Shown: positions 26,178 to 35,670, numbered from the stretch's first letter. The stretch: 64,000 nt of DNA from Collimonas sp. PA-H2 (GCF_002564105.1 NZ_PDBX01000001.1:4340001-4404000); one strand, 5' to 3'. Numbers and translations: made by a program. Notes: generated by a model not told the origin, from the sequence alone.

Positions 26178-26864
26178 TCAGGCGACTGCCGGCAGCACTT
26201 CAACCGTGTATTGATGGCGCAGCGTGCGTTGCCGGCGCGGATCGAACAATTCCATTGTAAATGAATGCGCCGGCCGGATGCCGCCGATCGCCGCCACGGT
26301 GCCGCAAGTCATGCCGCTGCCTTCTGCCAGGATGGCTGCGCCGTTGGTGTAGCCGGCGATCAGGTCCTGTGGCGTGCGCAGCGAAGCCAGCGCGCCTTCC
26401 TGGTACAGCAGCCGGGCGCCGTTTTCCTCGATATAGGAACGGATCACCAGCTCGTCCCAATAGTCGGCCACTTCGACCAGGCGCCAGGCGTGGCTTGCCA
26501 CCGGCTTGACGCAAGCCTGTTTCGACAGCGCCACGCTATGTGCTTCCAGCTTGCGGTCGGTATGGTCGGAGGCGATGCTGACATACAGCTCGCCGCCGGC
26601 GGCGAAGACAAAAGTTTCCACCTCGCCGGAAGAATCCGGCCCGACCACCTGCACCTGCGACGCTTGCGTCAGCTGGTTGCTGGCGATGCGGTAATACAGC
26701 GGCACCGCGCTCGGGCGCGAGATGCCGAGCGCGGCCAGTTCTTCGATATGGTGTTCGATGGCAGCGTGATCGCGCCCGGCCCAGCCGGCGACGATCAGGG
26801 TGTGGATGTTGGTATCGAGTTGGCGCGAGCCTTGTTCGGTGTCTACCTGAAAAGAAATATGCAT
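26178..26864 (-). CDS. DUF2848 family protein
   Basis: 228 residues from the ATG at 26864; the frame is open upstream but family members start near this point. Features matching DUF2848 are HIEELAALGISRPSAVPLYYRI, the QVVGPDSSGEVETFVF strand pair, IASDHTDRKLEAHSVALSKQ and the GSGMTCGTVAAIGGIRPAHS loop near the C-terminus. Those features also resemble the FAH-like fold of metal-dependent 2-keto acid hydrolases, though this is only a resemblance. It lies between the amidase and the MFS permease on the same strand, so it likely acts in the same unknown catabolic route. Confidence 0.82.
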   Translation of the reverse strand: MHISFQVDTEQGSRQLDTNIHTLIVAGWAGRDHAAIEHHIEELAALGISRPSAVPLYYRIASNQLTQASQVQVVGPDSSGEVETFVFAAGGELYVSIASDHTDRKLEAHSVALSKQACVKPVASHAWRLVEVADYWDELVIRSYIEENGARLLYQEGALASLRTPQDLIAGYTNGAAILAEGSGMTCGTVAAIGGIRPAHSFTMELFDPRRQRTLRHQYTVEVLPAVA

Positions 26865-26939
26865 GATGATTCCAGCTTTAAAGAAATGGGACGTGACGGA
26901 TCCGGCCGGCAAACCGGCCGGTAAAGCAAGGCAGCAGAA

Positions 26940-28226
26940 TTAGCGGACTTTTTTAATGAATAGCAGGACCAGCACCGTCGCCGTGAATTCCAGTCCGGCG
27001 ACAAAGTACAGGCCCGCAGACAAACTGCCGGTGCTGGTCTTCAGCGAGCCGATCATGTAAGGCGCGGCAAAGCCGGCCAGGTTGCCGATCGAGTTGATCA
27101 GCGCAATGCCGCCGGCGGCCGCGGTGCCGGTCAGGAACGCCGCCGGAATCGACCAGAACACAGGGAATGCCGCCAGGATGCCGATCGCCGCCAGCGTCAA
27201 GGCGCACAGCGCCAGCACCGCATTGCCGAGGAAGAAACCGGTCAATATCAGGCCGATGCTGGCCACCAGCGTGGCGATGGCGCAATGCAGGCGCCGCTCG
27301 CCGCTCTTGTCGGAATGGATGCCGTTCCATACCATGGCGATGGTGCCCGCCAGGAAAGGAATGGCTGAGATCAGACCGATCTGCAGGTTGCCGACCACGC
27401 CGATTTCCTTGATGATGGACGGCGACCAGAAGGCAATCGTGGCATTGCCGCTGACCACGCAGAAATACACCGCGGCGCAGATCCAAACCCGCGAATTGAG
27501 GCAGGCGTCGCGCAGCGAAGCATGTTTGTTGCCATGGTTTTCCGCCGCCAGCGCCTTGGTCACCGCCTGCTGTTCGGCAGCCAGCAGCCACTTGGCGTTG
27601 AACGGCTTTTCCGGCAGGTAGATCAGCACCTGGATGCCGGCGATCACCGAGGGAATCCCTTCCAGCAGGAACAGCCACTGCCAGTTGGCGAAATGGCCGA
27701 CGCCATCCATGCTGCTCATGATGAAACCGGCAATCGGGCCGCCGACCACGCCGGCGATCGCGAACGAGGTCATGAACAAGCCGTTGACGCGGGCGCGCCG
27801 CTCGGCCGGGAACCAGTAAGTCAGGTACAACACCACGCCGGGGAAGAAGCCGGCTTCGAACACGCCCAGGAAAAAACGGATGACATAAAACATGGTGGGC
27901 GTTTTCACATACACCATCGCCATCGAAGTCAGGCCCCATAGGATGGTGATGCGCGCCAGGGTCTTGCGGGCGCCGATTTTTTCCAGCAGCAGGTTGCTCG
28001 GCACTTCGAACAGGAAATAGCCGACGAAGAAGATGCCGGCGCCCAGGCCGTAGACTGCCTCGCTGAACTGCAGGTCCTGCAGCATCTGCAGCTTGGCGAA
28101 GCCGACATTGACGCGGTCTATCCAGGCCAGCACGAACAGGAAAACCAGGAATGGAATCAGGCGCCAGGCGATTTTCCGGTAAGTGTCTTCCAGCAAATCT
28201 GGCGCTGCGTTGATGTTGTTGCTCAT
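26940..28226 (-). CDS. MFS permease, anion:cation symporter (phthalate/glucarate permease type)
   Basis: 428 residues with twelve hydrophobic segments. WIDRVNVGFAKLQMLQDLQF near TM1 and VGYFLFEVPSNLLLEKIGARK in TM2 are the standard signatures of the ACS subfamily, which imports organic anions such as tartrate, hexuronates, phthalate and 4-hydroxyphenylacetate. It lies in the centre of the minus-strand cluster, so it is probably the inward transporter for the substrate handled by the amidase and the flavin-dependent oxygenase system. The exact substrate is not visible. Confidence 0.9.
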   Translation of the reverse strand: MSNNINAAPDLLEDTYRKIAWRLIPFLVFLFVLAWIDRVNVGFAKLQMLQDLQFSEAVYGLGAGIFFVGYFLFEVPSNLLLEKIGARKTLARITILWGLTSMAMVYVKTPTMFYVIRFFLGVFEAGFFPGVVLYLTYWFPAERRARVNGLFMTSFAIAGVVGGPIAGFIMSSMDGVGHFANWQWLFLLEGIPSVIAGIQVLIYLPEKPFNAKWLLAAEQQAVTKALAAENHGNKHASLRDACLNSRVWICAAVYFCVVSGNATIAFWSPSIIKEIGVVGNLQIGLISAIPFLAGTIAMVWNGIHSDKSGERRLHCAIATLVASIGLILTGFFLGNAVLALCALTLAAIGILAAFPVFWSIPAAFLTGTAAAGGIALINSIGNLAGFAAPYMIGSLKTSTGSLSAGLYFVAGLEFTATVLVLLFIKKVR

Positions 28227-28453
28227 GTGATGTCACCCGATAAAGGATTCTGCTGCACCGCTGGCGGCGCAGGATGGAGCGGCGTTTCTATGACGGCCGT
28301 CACCGGCGGCTGCGAGTGCTGCCGGATGAATCGAGTATGCGTAAGGGGCTGGCAGCTGTCCAACAAGAAATTGTCAGCGGGATTGAATGGAAAATCTTAT
28401 GAGCAAAACTGGGGCGCCTGCGCACCAATAGCGTCGGTATGGATCTGGCAATC

Positions 28454-29404
28454 TTATATAGCGGGAAATGGCAGTTCCAGCGGTTCCGATGGCAGCCTGG
28501 CGATCTCCGGTCCCCAATTCAGTGCGAATTCAGAGGCGGTTTCCTGTGCAATGCTGGCAATAGTCTCGGTCAAGGCATTCTCCGGATCGTTGCGGAACGA
28601 GGCCATCAGCTGCAGCGCCGGGAAATCGGCATCGACCCGCAACTGCTGCAGGCTGCCGTCGTTCAGCTCGCGCTGGATGATGGCCGGCGGCACCACCGCC
28701 ACGCCGAAGCCGTCGCTGACCAGTCGTATCATGGTGGCGACGGAAGTAATGCAATTGATATGCAGGGAACCGCGCTCGCTGTCGGAAAACAGTTGCTCCA
28801 GCACGGTATGCGGCCCGGAATTACGGGCGAAGCTGACCAGCGGGAAGGCCGCCAGGTCGGACAGGCTCAGGGTTTCGTTGCCGATGTCGAGCTTGGCGCT
28901 GCCGACCCAGCGCATAGGGAATTCGCATAGCTTGAGATTGCGGATGTTCGGCGCGATCACCGCGTCCGCCTGCAGCACCAGGTCGAGGTCGCCCTTGCTG
29001 AACTGCTCGCGCAGGTGGATGGTGGTGTCGCTGGCGATTTCGATTTCCAGCTGCGGAAACAGCTTGTGGATACGGCCGATCAGGTCCGGGAACCAGCTGT
29101 GCACGATCGATTCAATCACGCCTATGCGCAGCACGCCGGAATAGTGGTCCTTGGCCGACATCTCGTCCTTCATTTCGCGCATCAGCTTGACGATGCGCTC
29201 GGCGTACACCAGCGCCTTGCTGCCGTCGGTGGTCAAGGCCACTTCGCGGGCGCCGCGGTCGAACAGGCGCACGCCGAAATCCTGCTCCAACGTGGCGATG
29301 CGGCTGGATACCGCAGCCTGCGTGGTGTGCAGCTTTTCCGCCGTCAGCCGGAAATTCTTGAGCTTGGCCAGCCAGACGAAAGTTTCGAGGAAGCGGATGT
29401 TCAT
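28454..29404 (-). CDS. LysR-family regulator of the amidase/permease cluster
   Basis: 316 residues from the ATG at 29404; an upstream start would add 19 residues lacking family similarity. The HTH is MNIRFLETFVWLAKLKNFRL, then TAEKLHTTQAAVSSRIATLE. The effector domain has SGVLRIGVIESIVHSWFP and FGVAVVPPAIIQREL. All neighbours, from the flavin reductase at 29477 to the amidase, run in the same direction. It is therefore an in-line regulator and not a divergent one, with a 227-base gap before the MFS gene holding its likely target promoter. Confidence 0.9.
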   Translation of the reverse strand: MNIRFLETFVWLAKLKNFRLTAEKLHTTQAAVSSRIATLEQDFGVRLFDRGAREVALTTDGSKALVYAERIVKLMREMKDEMSAKDHYSGVLRIGVIESIVHSWFPDLIGRIHKLFPQLEIEIASDTTIHLREQFSKGDLDLVLQADAVIAPNIRNLKLCEFPMRWVGSAKLDIGNETLSLSDLAAFPLVSFARNSGPHTVLEQLFSDSERGSLHINCITSVATMIRLVSDGFGVAVVPPAIIQRELNDGSLQQLRVDADFPALQLMASFRNDPENALTETIASIAQETASEFALNWGPEIARLPSEPLELPFPAI

Positions 29405-29476
29405 CGGCGCTGTCCGGAATCTATGATGGGTTGTACTGAAGTGTAGCGCATTGCGGCCCACGGCAGAAAGACGGGC

Positions 29477-30481
29477 TTATTCCTCATCCAGCGGCAGCTT
29501 GCCATCGTCGGTCAGGCTAATAAAGCGACGCAGCAGGGTGCGCAGGGCGATGGTATCGACCGCGCCCAGGCTGTGCAGCAGCTCCAGTTCAGTTTGCTTG
29601 CCGCTGTCGCCGATTTCCTGAGCCAGGGCGCGGCCGATGGCGGTCAGGTAGAACAGGCCGTGTTCGTTGCGTTCGCCTTTATCCACCACGACTTGCAGCA
29701 AGCCGCGCGCGGTCATGTCGTCCAGCACATTGATCAGCGGCGTATGGCCGGCATACACGAACAGCCGGTTCAGTTCCGCCAGGCTACGGCCATCGCGCGC
29801 CGCCAGCGTGTTCAGCACGAAAAACTCGGCATCGTTCAAGCCCTTGGCGGCGCCGAATTCGCGCAGCTTGCCATACAGATGGAAATACGCGCTGCCGAGC
29901 AGGTAGCTCATCGAGTTTTCGTCGAAGCTGCTAGAGGCGGCGGTAGCCTTGATCAAGGCTTCCGCTTCGTCGGCCAGTTCCTTGCGGGTGGCGATGGCGT
30001 AGTTGCCGCGCTGGTAGACCAGCGGGGCGATATCGGAATGCTCGAAATTCATTACCTCGCCGACCATGATGATATGGTCGCCGCCGTCGTAGCGGTAGGC
30101 GGTCTTGCATTGCATGCGGGTGGTGCAGCCGGCCAGCAAGGGCGCGCCGCCCATGCCGGATTCGACCTTCAGGCCGGCGAATTTGTCGTGGGCGCGCTTG
30201 CTGAAATGGGTGGCCAGCTGGTCCTGGTCGTGCGACAGGATATGCACCGCCCAGTGTTCGGCAGCTTCAAACGCCGCCAGGCTGTTGGACGACTTGGCCA
30301 GGCTCCACAGCACCAGCGGCGGGTCCAGCGAGACCGAGTTGAAACTGTTGGCGGTGACGCCAACCAGCTTGCCGTCGGCCTGGCAGGCAGTAATGATGGT
30401 GACGCCGGTGGTGAAGGTTCCCAGGGCGTTGCGGAATTCACGTTGGTCGAACGGGGTTGACGGCTGGTTTGCGTTGGACAT
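29477..30481 (-). CDS. Flavin reductase fused to a MarR-like winged-helix domain
   Basis: 334 residues. Residues about 10-170 are a flavin reductase-like FMN-binding domain (FRNALGTFTTGVTIITA, ANSFNSVSLDPPLVLWSLAK). Residues about 195-325 are MarR-like (LNDAEFFVLNTLAARDGRSL, LNRLFVYAGHTPLINVLDD). The same two-part build is known in C1, the reductase of Acinetobacter 4-hydroxyphenylacetate 3-hydroxylase, where the MarR part senses the aromatic substrate and tunes reduction of FMN. The oxygenase that would use the reduced flavin is not in the window. It starts the minus-strand cluster upstream of LysR. Confidence 0.87.
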   Translation of the reverse strand: MSNANQPSTPFDQREFRNALGTFTTGVTIITACQADGKLVGVTANSFNSVSLDPPLVLWSLAKSSNSLAAFEAAEHWAVHILSHDQDQLATHFSKRAHDKFAGLKVESGMGGAPLLAGCTTRMQCKTAYRYDGGDHIIMVGEVMNFEHSDIAPLVYQRGNYAIATRKELADEAEALIKATAASSSFDENSMSYLLGSAYFHLYGKLREFGAAKGLNDAEFFVLNTLAARDGRSLAELNRLFVYAGHTPLINVLDDMTARGLLQVVVDKGERNEHGLFYLTAIGRALAQEIGDSGKQTELELLHSLGAVDTIALRTLLRRFISLTDDGKLPLDEE

Positions 30482-30672
30482 CTAGATTGCTTTCTGACAA
30501 ATACTTTTTTGCATCATGTTATCAGGCAAACGGGCGGAACGAGAAATGTTTATGTTTAGTCTTATATGAGAGCAAGTTTGCCCATGCTACGATATCAATC
30601 TATTAATCTGCCAGGCTGATGTGTCTGATATATATGTCTGATATGCGCCTGATAATTTCCGAGGATCGCCCG

Positions 30673-31470
30673 ATGTGGATAGATACGCACTGCCATCTGG
30701 ATGCTGCTGAATTCGGCGGCGAGCAGGCGCAGGTCGCCGCAGCTGCCGCAGAGCAGCAGGTCAAGTGGATCGTGATCCCCGCAGTGGAGCGAGCCAATTT
30801 CGCGACGGTGGCGGCGCTGGCTGCGCAACTGCCTAACTGCAGCTATGCGCTCGGCATTCATCCTCTGTATGTGGAACACGCCGATGACAGCGATCTGCTG
30901 GCCTTGCGCGCGGCCATCGGCGCCGCCATGGCGGACCCGCGCTTTGTCGCCATCGGCGAAATCGGCCTGGATTTCTTTGTACCCGGCATGGACCACGGCC
31001 CTTTGCGCGAAAAGCAAGAGCATTTCTATGTCGAGCAGCTCAAGCTGGCGCGTGAGTTCGGCCTGCCGGTGCTGCTGCATGTGCGGCGCTCGCAAGACAT
31101 CCTGCTCAAGCATTTGCGCCGGATCAAGGTGACGGGCGGCATCGCGCATGCCTTCAATGGCAGTTTCCAGCAAGCTCAAGCCTTCATCGGCCTGGGTTTC
31201 CGGCTCGGCTTCGGCGGCGCCATGACGTTTACCCGCGCCCTGCAGATCCGCCGCCTGGCGGCAGAGCTGCCGCTAGACGCCCTGGTGCTGGAAACCGATG
31301 CACCCGACATGTCTCCGGCATGGCTGCATCCTGCCACCAACCAGCCCCAGCAAATTCCGCGCATCGGCGCCGTGCTGGCCGAACTGCGCGGCATGCCGCT
31401 GGCCGACCTGGCGCAAGCCACCGCCGCCAACGCCCGCGCCGCATTGCCGCGCCTGGCTGCCTTAGCCTGA
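30673..31470 (+). CDS. TatD family metal-dependent hydrolase
   Basis: 265 residues from the ATG at 30673 with GAGGAT upstream. Metal ligands of the TIM-barrel family are visible: DTHCHLD at the N-terminus, GEIGLDF, an internal HVRRSQD, then HAFNGS, and the late LETDAPDMSP. These match TatD/YjjV-type 3'-5' DNases and related hydrolases. It is divergent from the flavin reductase gene (191 bases) and is followed 22 bases later by comEC, suggesting joint transcription. Likely cytosolic; DNA repair or nucleic acid turnover is the usual assignment. Confidence 0.92.
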   Translation: MWIDTHCHLDAAEFGGEQAQVAAAAAEQQVKWIVIPAVERANFATVAALAAQLPNCSYALGIHPLYVEHADDSDLLALRAAIGAAMADPRFVAIGEIGLDFFVPGMDHGPLREKQEHFYVEQLKLAREFGLPVLLHVRRSQDILLKHLRRIKVTGGIAHAFNGSFQQAQAFIGLGFRLGFGGAMTFTRALQIRRLAAELPLDALVLETDAPDMSPAWLHPATNQPQQIPRIGAVLAELRGMPLADLAQATAANARAALPRLAALA

Positions 31471-31492
31471 ACCAGGCACGGGCGCGCTCCGG

Positions 31493-33925
31493 ATGCGTAG
31501 CGCGATCGTCGGCTTCCTGCTTGGTATTGTCTTTTTGCAAATGCAGGCGATCTTGCCGGCAATCTGGTTGCTGGCTTGCCTGGCGCTGGCGGCGATATCA
31601 CTGGTTTGCGCAACTTATAAAATCCCTTATTGGCAGCTCAAATTTTCCGTCCGCCTGCTGGCGGGTTTTGCCTGCGGTTTCGTCTGGGCGGCCTTGTTTG
31701 CGCATTACTATCTGCGGCATGAGCTGGCGCCGGAATGGGAAGGGCGCGATGTCACGGTGATTGGCACGATAGCCAGCCTGCCATCGTATTTTGAAACAGG
31801 CGCGCGTTTCAACTTTGTCGTCGAAAAGGTCGTGCAGCAGAACGGTGAATCGCCGGTCATCCCGAAGCGCCTGGCGCTGGCCTGGTACCGCAACGGCGAT
31901 CAGGAGCAAACGCCGCAGCCGCTGCTTACCGCGGGAGCGCGCTGGCAACTGACCGTGCGCCTGAAACGGCCGCATGGCAGCGCCAATCCGCATGCCTTCG
32001 ACTATGAGGCCTGGCTGTTGGAGCGCAATCTGCGCGCTACCGGCTACGTCCGCGGCGACCAGGGAGCGAGTTCGGGGAACCGGCAATTGCAGCCGTTTGT
32101 ATTCAGCCCCGGCAATCTGGTCCAACTTATGCGCGGCCGTTTGCGCGAACGCATCCTGGATGCCTTGCCCGAGCATCGCTACGCCGGCGTGCTGGTGGCG
32201 CTGGCGATAGGCGACCAGCGCGCCATCGACCAGTCCGACTGGGAAATCTTCAACCGCACCGGCATCAGCCATCTGGTCGCGATCTCAGGCTTGCACATCA
32301 CCATGATTGCCGGCATGTTCGCCGCCGTCATGGCCGCGTTGTGGCGGCGCTCTTTCTTTACCAACGCCGCCTTGCCGTTGCTGCTGCCGACGCAAAAAGT
32401 CGCCGCCCTGAGCGGCGCGCTGACCGCGCTCGCCTATGTGCTGCTGGCCGGCTTCGGCATACCGGCGCAACGCACCCTGTACATGCTGCTGGTAGTGGCG
32501 CTGGCCTTGTGGAGTGGCCGCATCGCCAGCGTTTCGCATGTGCTGTGCATCGCGCTCCTCGTGGTATTGCTGGTCGATCCCTGGGCGGTGCTGTGGCCCG
32601 GCTTCTGGCTGTCGTTCTGCGCCGTCGGCGTGATCCTGTACACCAGCGTCGGTCGCCGGCCGGCCGCGCGCGATGATGGCAATGCGCGCATTTCGAAATG
32701 GTGGCAAGGCTTGCGAGCGGCCGGCGCCACGCAATATGCGGTCACCATCGGCCTGCTGCCGCTCACTGTTCTATTGTTCGGCCGCGTCTCGCTGATCGCG
32801 CCGCTGGCCAATGCCTTGGCGATTCCGTTGGTCGGCCTGGTGGTGACGCCGCTGACGCTGATCGCCAGTGCGCTGCCGACGCCGCTGTCGGCCTGGCTGT
32901 GGCATGCCGCGCACCTGCTGCTGGAGCAATTGGCGCTGCTGCTGGGCTGGCTCAGCGCCTTGCCGTTTGCGGTATGGCAGGCGCCGGCGCCGCAAGCGTG
33001 GACAGCTGGGCTGGCCTTGCTGGCCACCGTGTGGCTGCTGGCGCCGCGCGGCTGGCCGCTGCGCTGGCTGGCGCTGACCGGCTGGCTACCCTTGCTGCTG
33101 GATCAGGGTAGTCGCCCGCCAGCCGGCGAAATGTGGGTGACCGCCCTCGACGTCGGCCAGGGCATGGCGGTGCTGGTGGAAACAGCCGACCAGCGCCTGC
33201 TGTACGACAGCGGCCCTTACCACTCTCCCGAATCCGACGCCGGCAACCGCGTCATCGTGCCCTACCTGAAAGCGCGCGGCATTACCGCGCTGGACGCGCT
33301 GGTAATATCGCATGTCCACAACGACCATGCCGGCGGCGCCCTGTCGGTCATGGATGCCGTCAAGGTCGGCACCGTATATTCATCGCTGCCGCCGCAGCAT
33401 CCGATTGTCCAGGCCGCAGCCGATCACCAAAACTGTCACGCAGGGCAGGCATGGCAATGGGGCGAGATGAAGTTCGAAATGCTGTATCCGGATATTGAGC
33501 AATATCAGGCATCGGCCGCGCAACAAAAAAGCAAGCCGCACATGGTCAGTTGCACGCTCAAGGTCAGCCATGGCCCGCATGCCATTTTGCTGCCCGGAGA
33601 TATCGAAGCCGCGCAGGAACAGCAACTGGTTGCCCGCTATGGCGAGGATTTGAAATCTACCGTGCTGTTGGCGCCCCATCATGGCAGCGGGACTTCATCG
33701 ACGGCGGCGTTTCTGGCGCAGGTTGATCCTCAGATTGTGTTGTTCCAGGTCGGCTATCGCAATCGGTTTCATCATCCCAAGCAGCAGGTGGTGGCGCGCT
33801 ATCAGGAGCGGGGGACGGAGGGATTTCGGAATGACGAGGGAGGGGCGATATTGTTGAAGTTTGGAGATGGTGTGGCGGTGGATACCTACAGGAACCAGCG
33901 TCGCCGGTATTGGTATGGACGATAG
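31493..33925 (+). CDS. comEC: DNA internalization-related competence protein ComEC/Rec2
   Basis: 810 residues. The N-terminus has three to four TM segments and an OB-like DUF4131 part (GRDVTVIGTIASLPSYFETG). The central competence domain holds many TM segments and the family mark GISHLVAISGLHITMIAGMF. The C-terminus is a metallo-beta-lactamase domain with SHVHNDHAGGAL near residue 605 and LAPHHGSGTSS near its end. ComEC forms the inner-membrane channel for single-stranded DNA in natural transformation, and its lactamase-like part may degrade the other strand. It follows tatD closely. Confidence 0.95.
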   Translation: MRSAIVGFLLGIVFLQMQAILPAIWLLACLALAAISLVCATYKIPYWQLKFSVRLLAGFACGFVWAALFAHYYLRHELAPEWEGRDVTVIGTIASLPSYFETGARFNFVVEKVVQQNGESPVIPKRLALAWYRNGDQEQTPQPLLTAGARWQLTVRLKRPHGSANPHAFDYEAWLLERNLRATGYVRGDQGASSGNRQLQPFVFSPGNLVQLMRGRLRERILDALPEHRYAGVLVALAIGDQRAIDQSDWEIFNRTGISHLVAISGLHITMIAGMFAAVMAALWRRSFFTNAALPLLLPTQKVAALSGALTALAYVLLAGFGIPAQRTLYMLLVVALALWSGRIASVSHVLCIALLVVLLVDPWAVLWPGFWLSFCAVGVILYTSVGRRPAARDDGNARISKWWQGLRAAGATQYAVTIGLLPLTVLLFGRVSLIAPLANALAIPLVGLVVTPLTLIASALPTPLSAWLWHAAHLLLEQLALLLGWLSALPFAVWQAPAPQAWTAGLALLATVWLLAPRGWPLRWLALTGWLPLLLDQGSRPPAGEMWVTALDVGQGMAVLVETADQRLLYDSGPYHSPESDAGNRVIVPYLKARGITALDALVISHVHNDHAGGALSVMDAVKVGTVYSSLPPQHPIVQAAADHQNCHAGQAWQWGEMKFEMLYPDIEQYQASAAQQKSKPHMVSCTLKVSHGPHAILLPGDIEAAQEQQLVARYGEDLKSTVLLAPHHGSGTSSTAAFLAQVDPQIVLFQVGYRNRFHHPKQQVVARYQERGTEGFRNDEGGAILLKFGDGVAVDTYRNQRRRYWYGR

Positions 33926-34228
33926 ATATTTTTGGATTTGACCAAGAAGATTTCAATATTTAATTGATTGTTTATATATAATTCTTTACGGCAAGTGACG
34001 TCGTAGTACGGTCTGAATCCGTAAAAAACGAGTTATTTTCGCAGAAGAATTACGATGCTTTCCGAAAACGATGCGTATGCCATTTGCTATGCGCGGATAA
34101 ATAAATCAGACCTGTATTGGCACCAGACAAGCCTGAGATAGTCATTATTAAGACCGAAGAAATAGATCACAGTTGGATTTTTTTGTTATCAATCCAGGCT
34201 GTATATTGAAACGGAGGAGATCAGTCAT
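33926..34228 (+). other. AT-rich gap at the start of a small-gene island
   Basis: Composition drops towards AT here compared with comEC. I find a weak 28-codon frame at 34055 but no gene I can support. This marks the left border of the small-gene array. Confidence 0.45.
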
Positions 34229-34390
34229 GTGCTAGTTGGGAATGGGTCTTGCGTGGTATTGAAGACTGACGGCCGTTTCACGTTTGCTGCGACATTTCCC
34301 CCAATTTATAAAAGAGTGATTGAGGCGGAGCGGTGTCTCTTGTCAGGTGGTAATTTCGGTGGGCGTTTTTCGGTCGCGGCGAGTTCGTAA
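34229..34390 (+). CDS. Possible 53-aa orphan or gene fragment
   Basis: A GTG at 34229 is preceded by GGAGGAGA, the strongest Shine-Dalgarno in the region. The frame reads MLVGNGSCVVLKTDGRFTFA and continues ATFPPIYKRVIEAERCLLSG to TAA at 34390. Its composition looks protein-like, but it resembles no family I know. It may be a real small protein or the remaining part of a decayed gene at the edge of the island. It is too short for routine gene finding. Confidence 0.35.
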   Translation: MLVGNGSCVVLKTDGRFTFAATFPPIYKRVIEAERCLLSGGNFGGRFSVAASS

Positions 34391-34483
34391 AGAGTAATCG
34401 TGAAAATCCAAGACTATTTCTGAGTGAAAATCAGCTGATCGTCAAGGGACAATAGATGGAAATTATTTGAGGAAGGCAAGGGA

Positions 34484-34939
34484 ATGGACGAAGGTGAGCG
34501 CAAGGCATTGGCCGACATTGAGACGTATGGGTGTCATGTTATTAATGTATTTGAGGAGAATGAAATGCCGCCATTTACCTACTCCGTCGGCATTGGAAAA
34601 TCTTGTGGTGCTCCGGAAATTATCGTCATTGGTCTCAAGAGGGAACTCGCTCATTCCATTGTGAACGATTACAGCCGCAGAGTGAAATCCGGTGAACGTT
34701 TTGTAGACGGCCAAATGACCAGTGGCTTTCTGGTGGGATTTGATTGTCTATTTAGAGAAGTCGAGCAGAAAAATTATCACGAGTACATGGGATGGGATAT
34801 TTGGCTTTACGGTGGATTAAGCTTCAAGGTGCTGCAGCTCATCTACCCGAGTACAAGTGGTATTTGGCCGTGGGATACTGAGGCGAGCGCGTGGCTTCGT
34901 GTAAGGCAGCCTCTTCTTTGCGCGTCAGCAGTGCAATGA
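34484..34939 (+). CDS. DUF4262 domain protein
   Basis: 151 residues with GAGGAAGGC before the ATG. The core DIETYGCHVINVFEENEMPP, then FTYSVGIGKSCGAPEIIVIG, is the DUF4262 pattern (YG.HVI.V, P.F.YSVG, PE..V.GL). Family members are small soluble proteins of unknown function often found among toxin-immunity or accessory genes. It sits first in a group of small genes and is followed 28 bases later by a phosphatase-like gene in the same direction. Confidence 0.82.
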   Translation: MDEGERKALADIETYGCHVINVFEENEMPPFTYSVGIGKSCGAPEIIVIGLKRELAHSIVNDYSRRVKSGERFVDGQMTSGFLVGFDCLFREVEQKNYHEYMGWDIWLYGGLSFKVLQLIYPSTSGIWPWDTEASAWLRVRQPLLCASAVQ

Positions 34940-34967
34940 ACATTGCCATTAATATGGACTACATTTC

Positions 34968-35297
34968 ATGAAGCGAGCACTATTTATTTGCAGTCAGAAT
35001 CGCCTAAGGAGCCCGACCGCGGAACAAGTTTTTTCTACCTGGCCAGGCGTTGAAAGCGATTCGGCCGGCTTGGGCGGCGACGCGACTGTCCCCTTGTCGA
35101 CGGAGCAAATTGAATGGGCGACGATCATTTTCGTGATGGAGAAAGCCCATCGCAGCAAGTTATCGGCCAAATTCAAGGCCTATCTCGGCGGCAAGCGGAT
35201 TATTTGCCTGGATATCCCGGATGACTATGAGTACATGCAGCCGGAGCTCATAAAACTGCTTACCGCAAGGGCAGGCCGGCTTTTAATGCCGAGTTAA
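34968..35297 (+). CDS. Low-molecular-weight protein tyrosine phosphatase-like protein
   Basis: 109 residues, shorter than the usual 150 of LMW-PTPs but typical of a recognised short subfamily. The P-loop CSQNRLRSPTAEQV gives the Cys and Arg of CX5R. The general-acid region is reduced to DIPDDYEYMQPELI near the C-terminus, where classical enzymes have DP. It would hydrolyse phosphotyrosine or a related phosphate in the cytosol. It probably shares a transcript with the DUF4262 gene and is convergent with the next minus-strand pair. Confidence 0.83.
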   Translation: MKRALFICSQNRLRSPTAEQVFSTWPGVESDSAGLGGDATVPLSTEQIEWATIIFVMEKAHRSKLSAKFKAYLGGKRIICLDIPDDYEYMQPELIKLLTARAGRLLMPS

Positions 35298-35304
35298 ATT
35301 CACC

Positions 35305-35670
35305 TTATGCCCATTCAGTGATCCACGCAAAGCTGATTTCAGGCTTAAGCTGCAACGAGAAAAATCCGATACCTGGCTGCTGAAATTTGAGGAACAGGAT
35401 TTCTCTTCGTGAATTGCAGTCAAGGCTCCAATCTGCCACGCCTTTCAAATTGAAGTCGGCTCGAAGGATTTCATCTTGCCACCATCTGAACGTGATTTGA
35501 CCGTCACCTGGTGCAATGAGCGTGACTATTCGATCGCCGTTACGGATTGATATGAATTTTGCGCCATAGTACCAACCCACTTCTGGATCTAGCACCTCAG
35601 GCTCTGCTTCAAAAAATGCGATGTAGTTGTGAAGTTCGAGACGGTCTGACATGGGGAGATTAACGTTCAT
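35305..35670 (-). CDS. Hypothetical protein, translationally coupled to its upstream gene
   Basis: 121 residues from the ATG at 35670, which overlaps the stop of the upstream gene (ATGAACGTTAA), the arrangement that decides this start. A longer open frame to 35817 would overlap that gene far more. The sequence has alternating strands (YYGAKFISIRNGDRIVTLIA, FRWWQDEILRADF, REILFLKFQQPGIGFFSLQL) suggesting a small beta-rich domain. I do not recognise the family. Its pairing with a HEAT-like gene and the island context suggest an immunity-type role, which is an inference. Confidence 0.6.
   Translation of the reverse strand: MNVNLPMSDRLELHNYIAFFEAEPEVLDPEVGWYYGAKFISIRNGDRIVTLIAPGDGQITFRWWQDEILRADFNLKGVADWSLDCNSRREILFLKFQQPGIGFFSLQLKPEISFAWITEWA

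Noticed and set aside
34055..34141. 28-codon frame after comEC
   Set aside because: Weak ribosome-binding site and no likeness to known small proteins.
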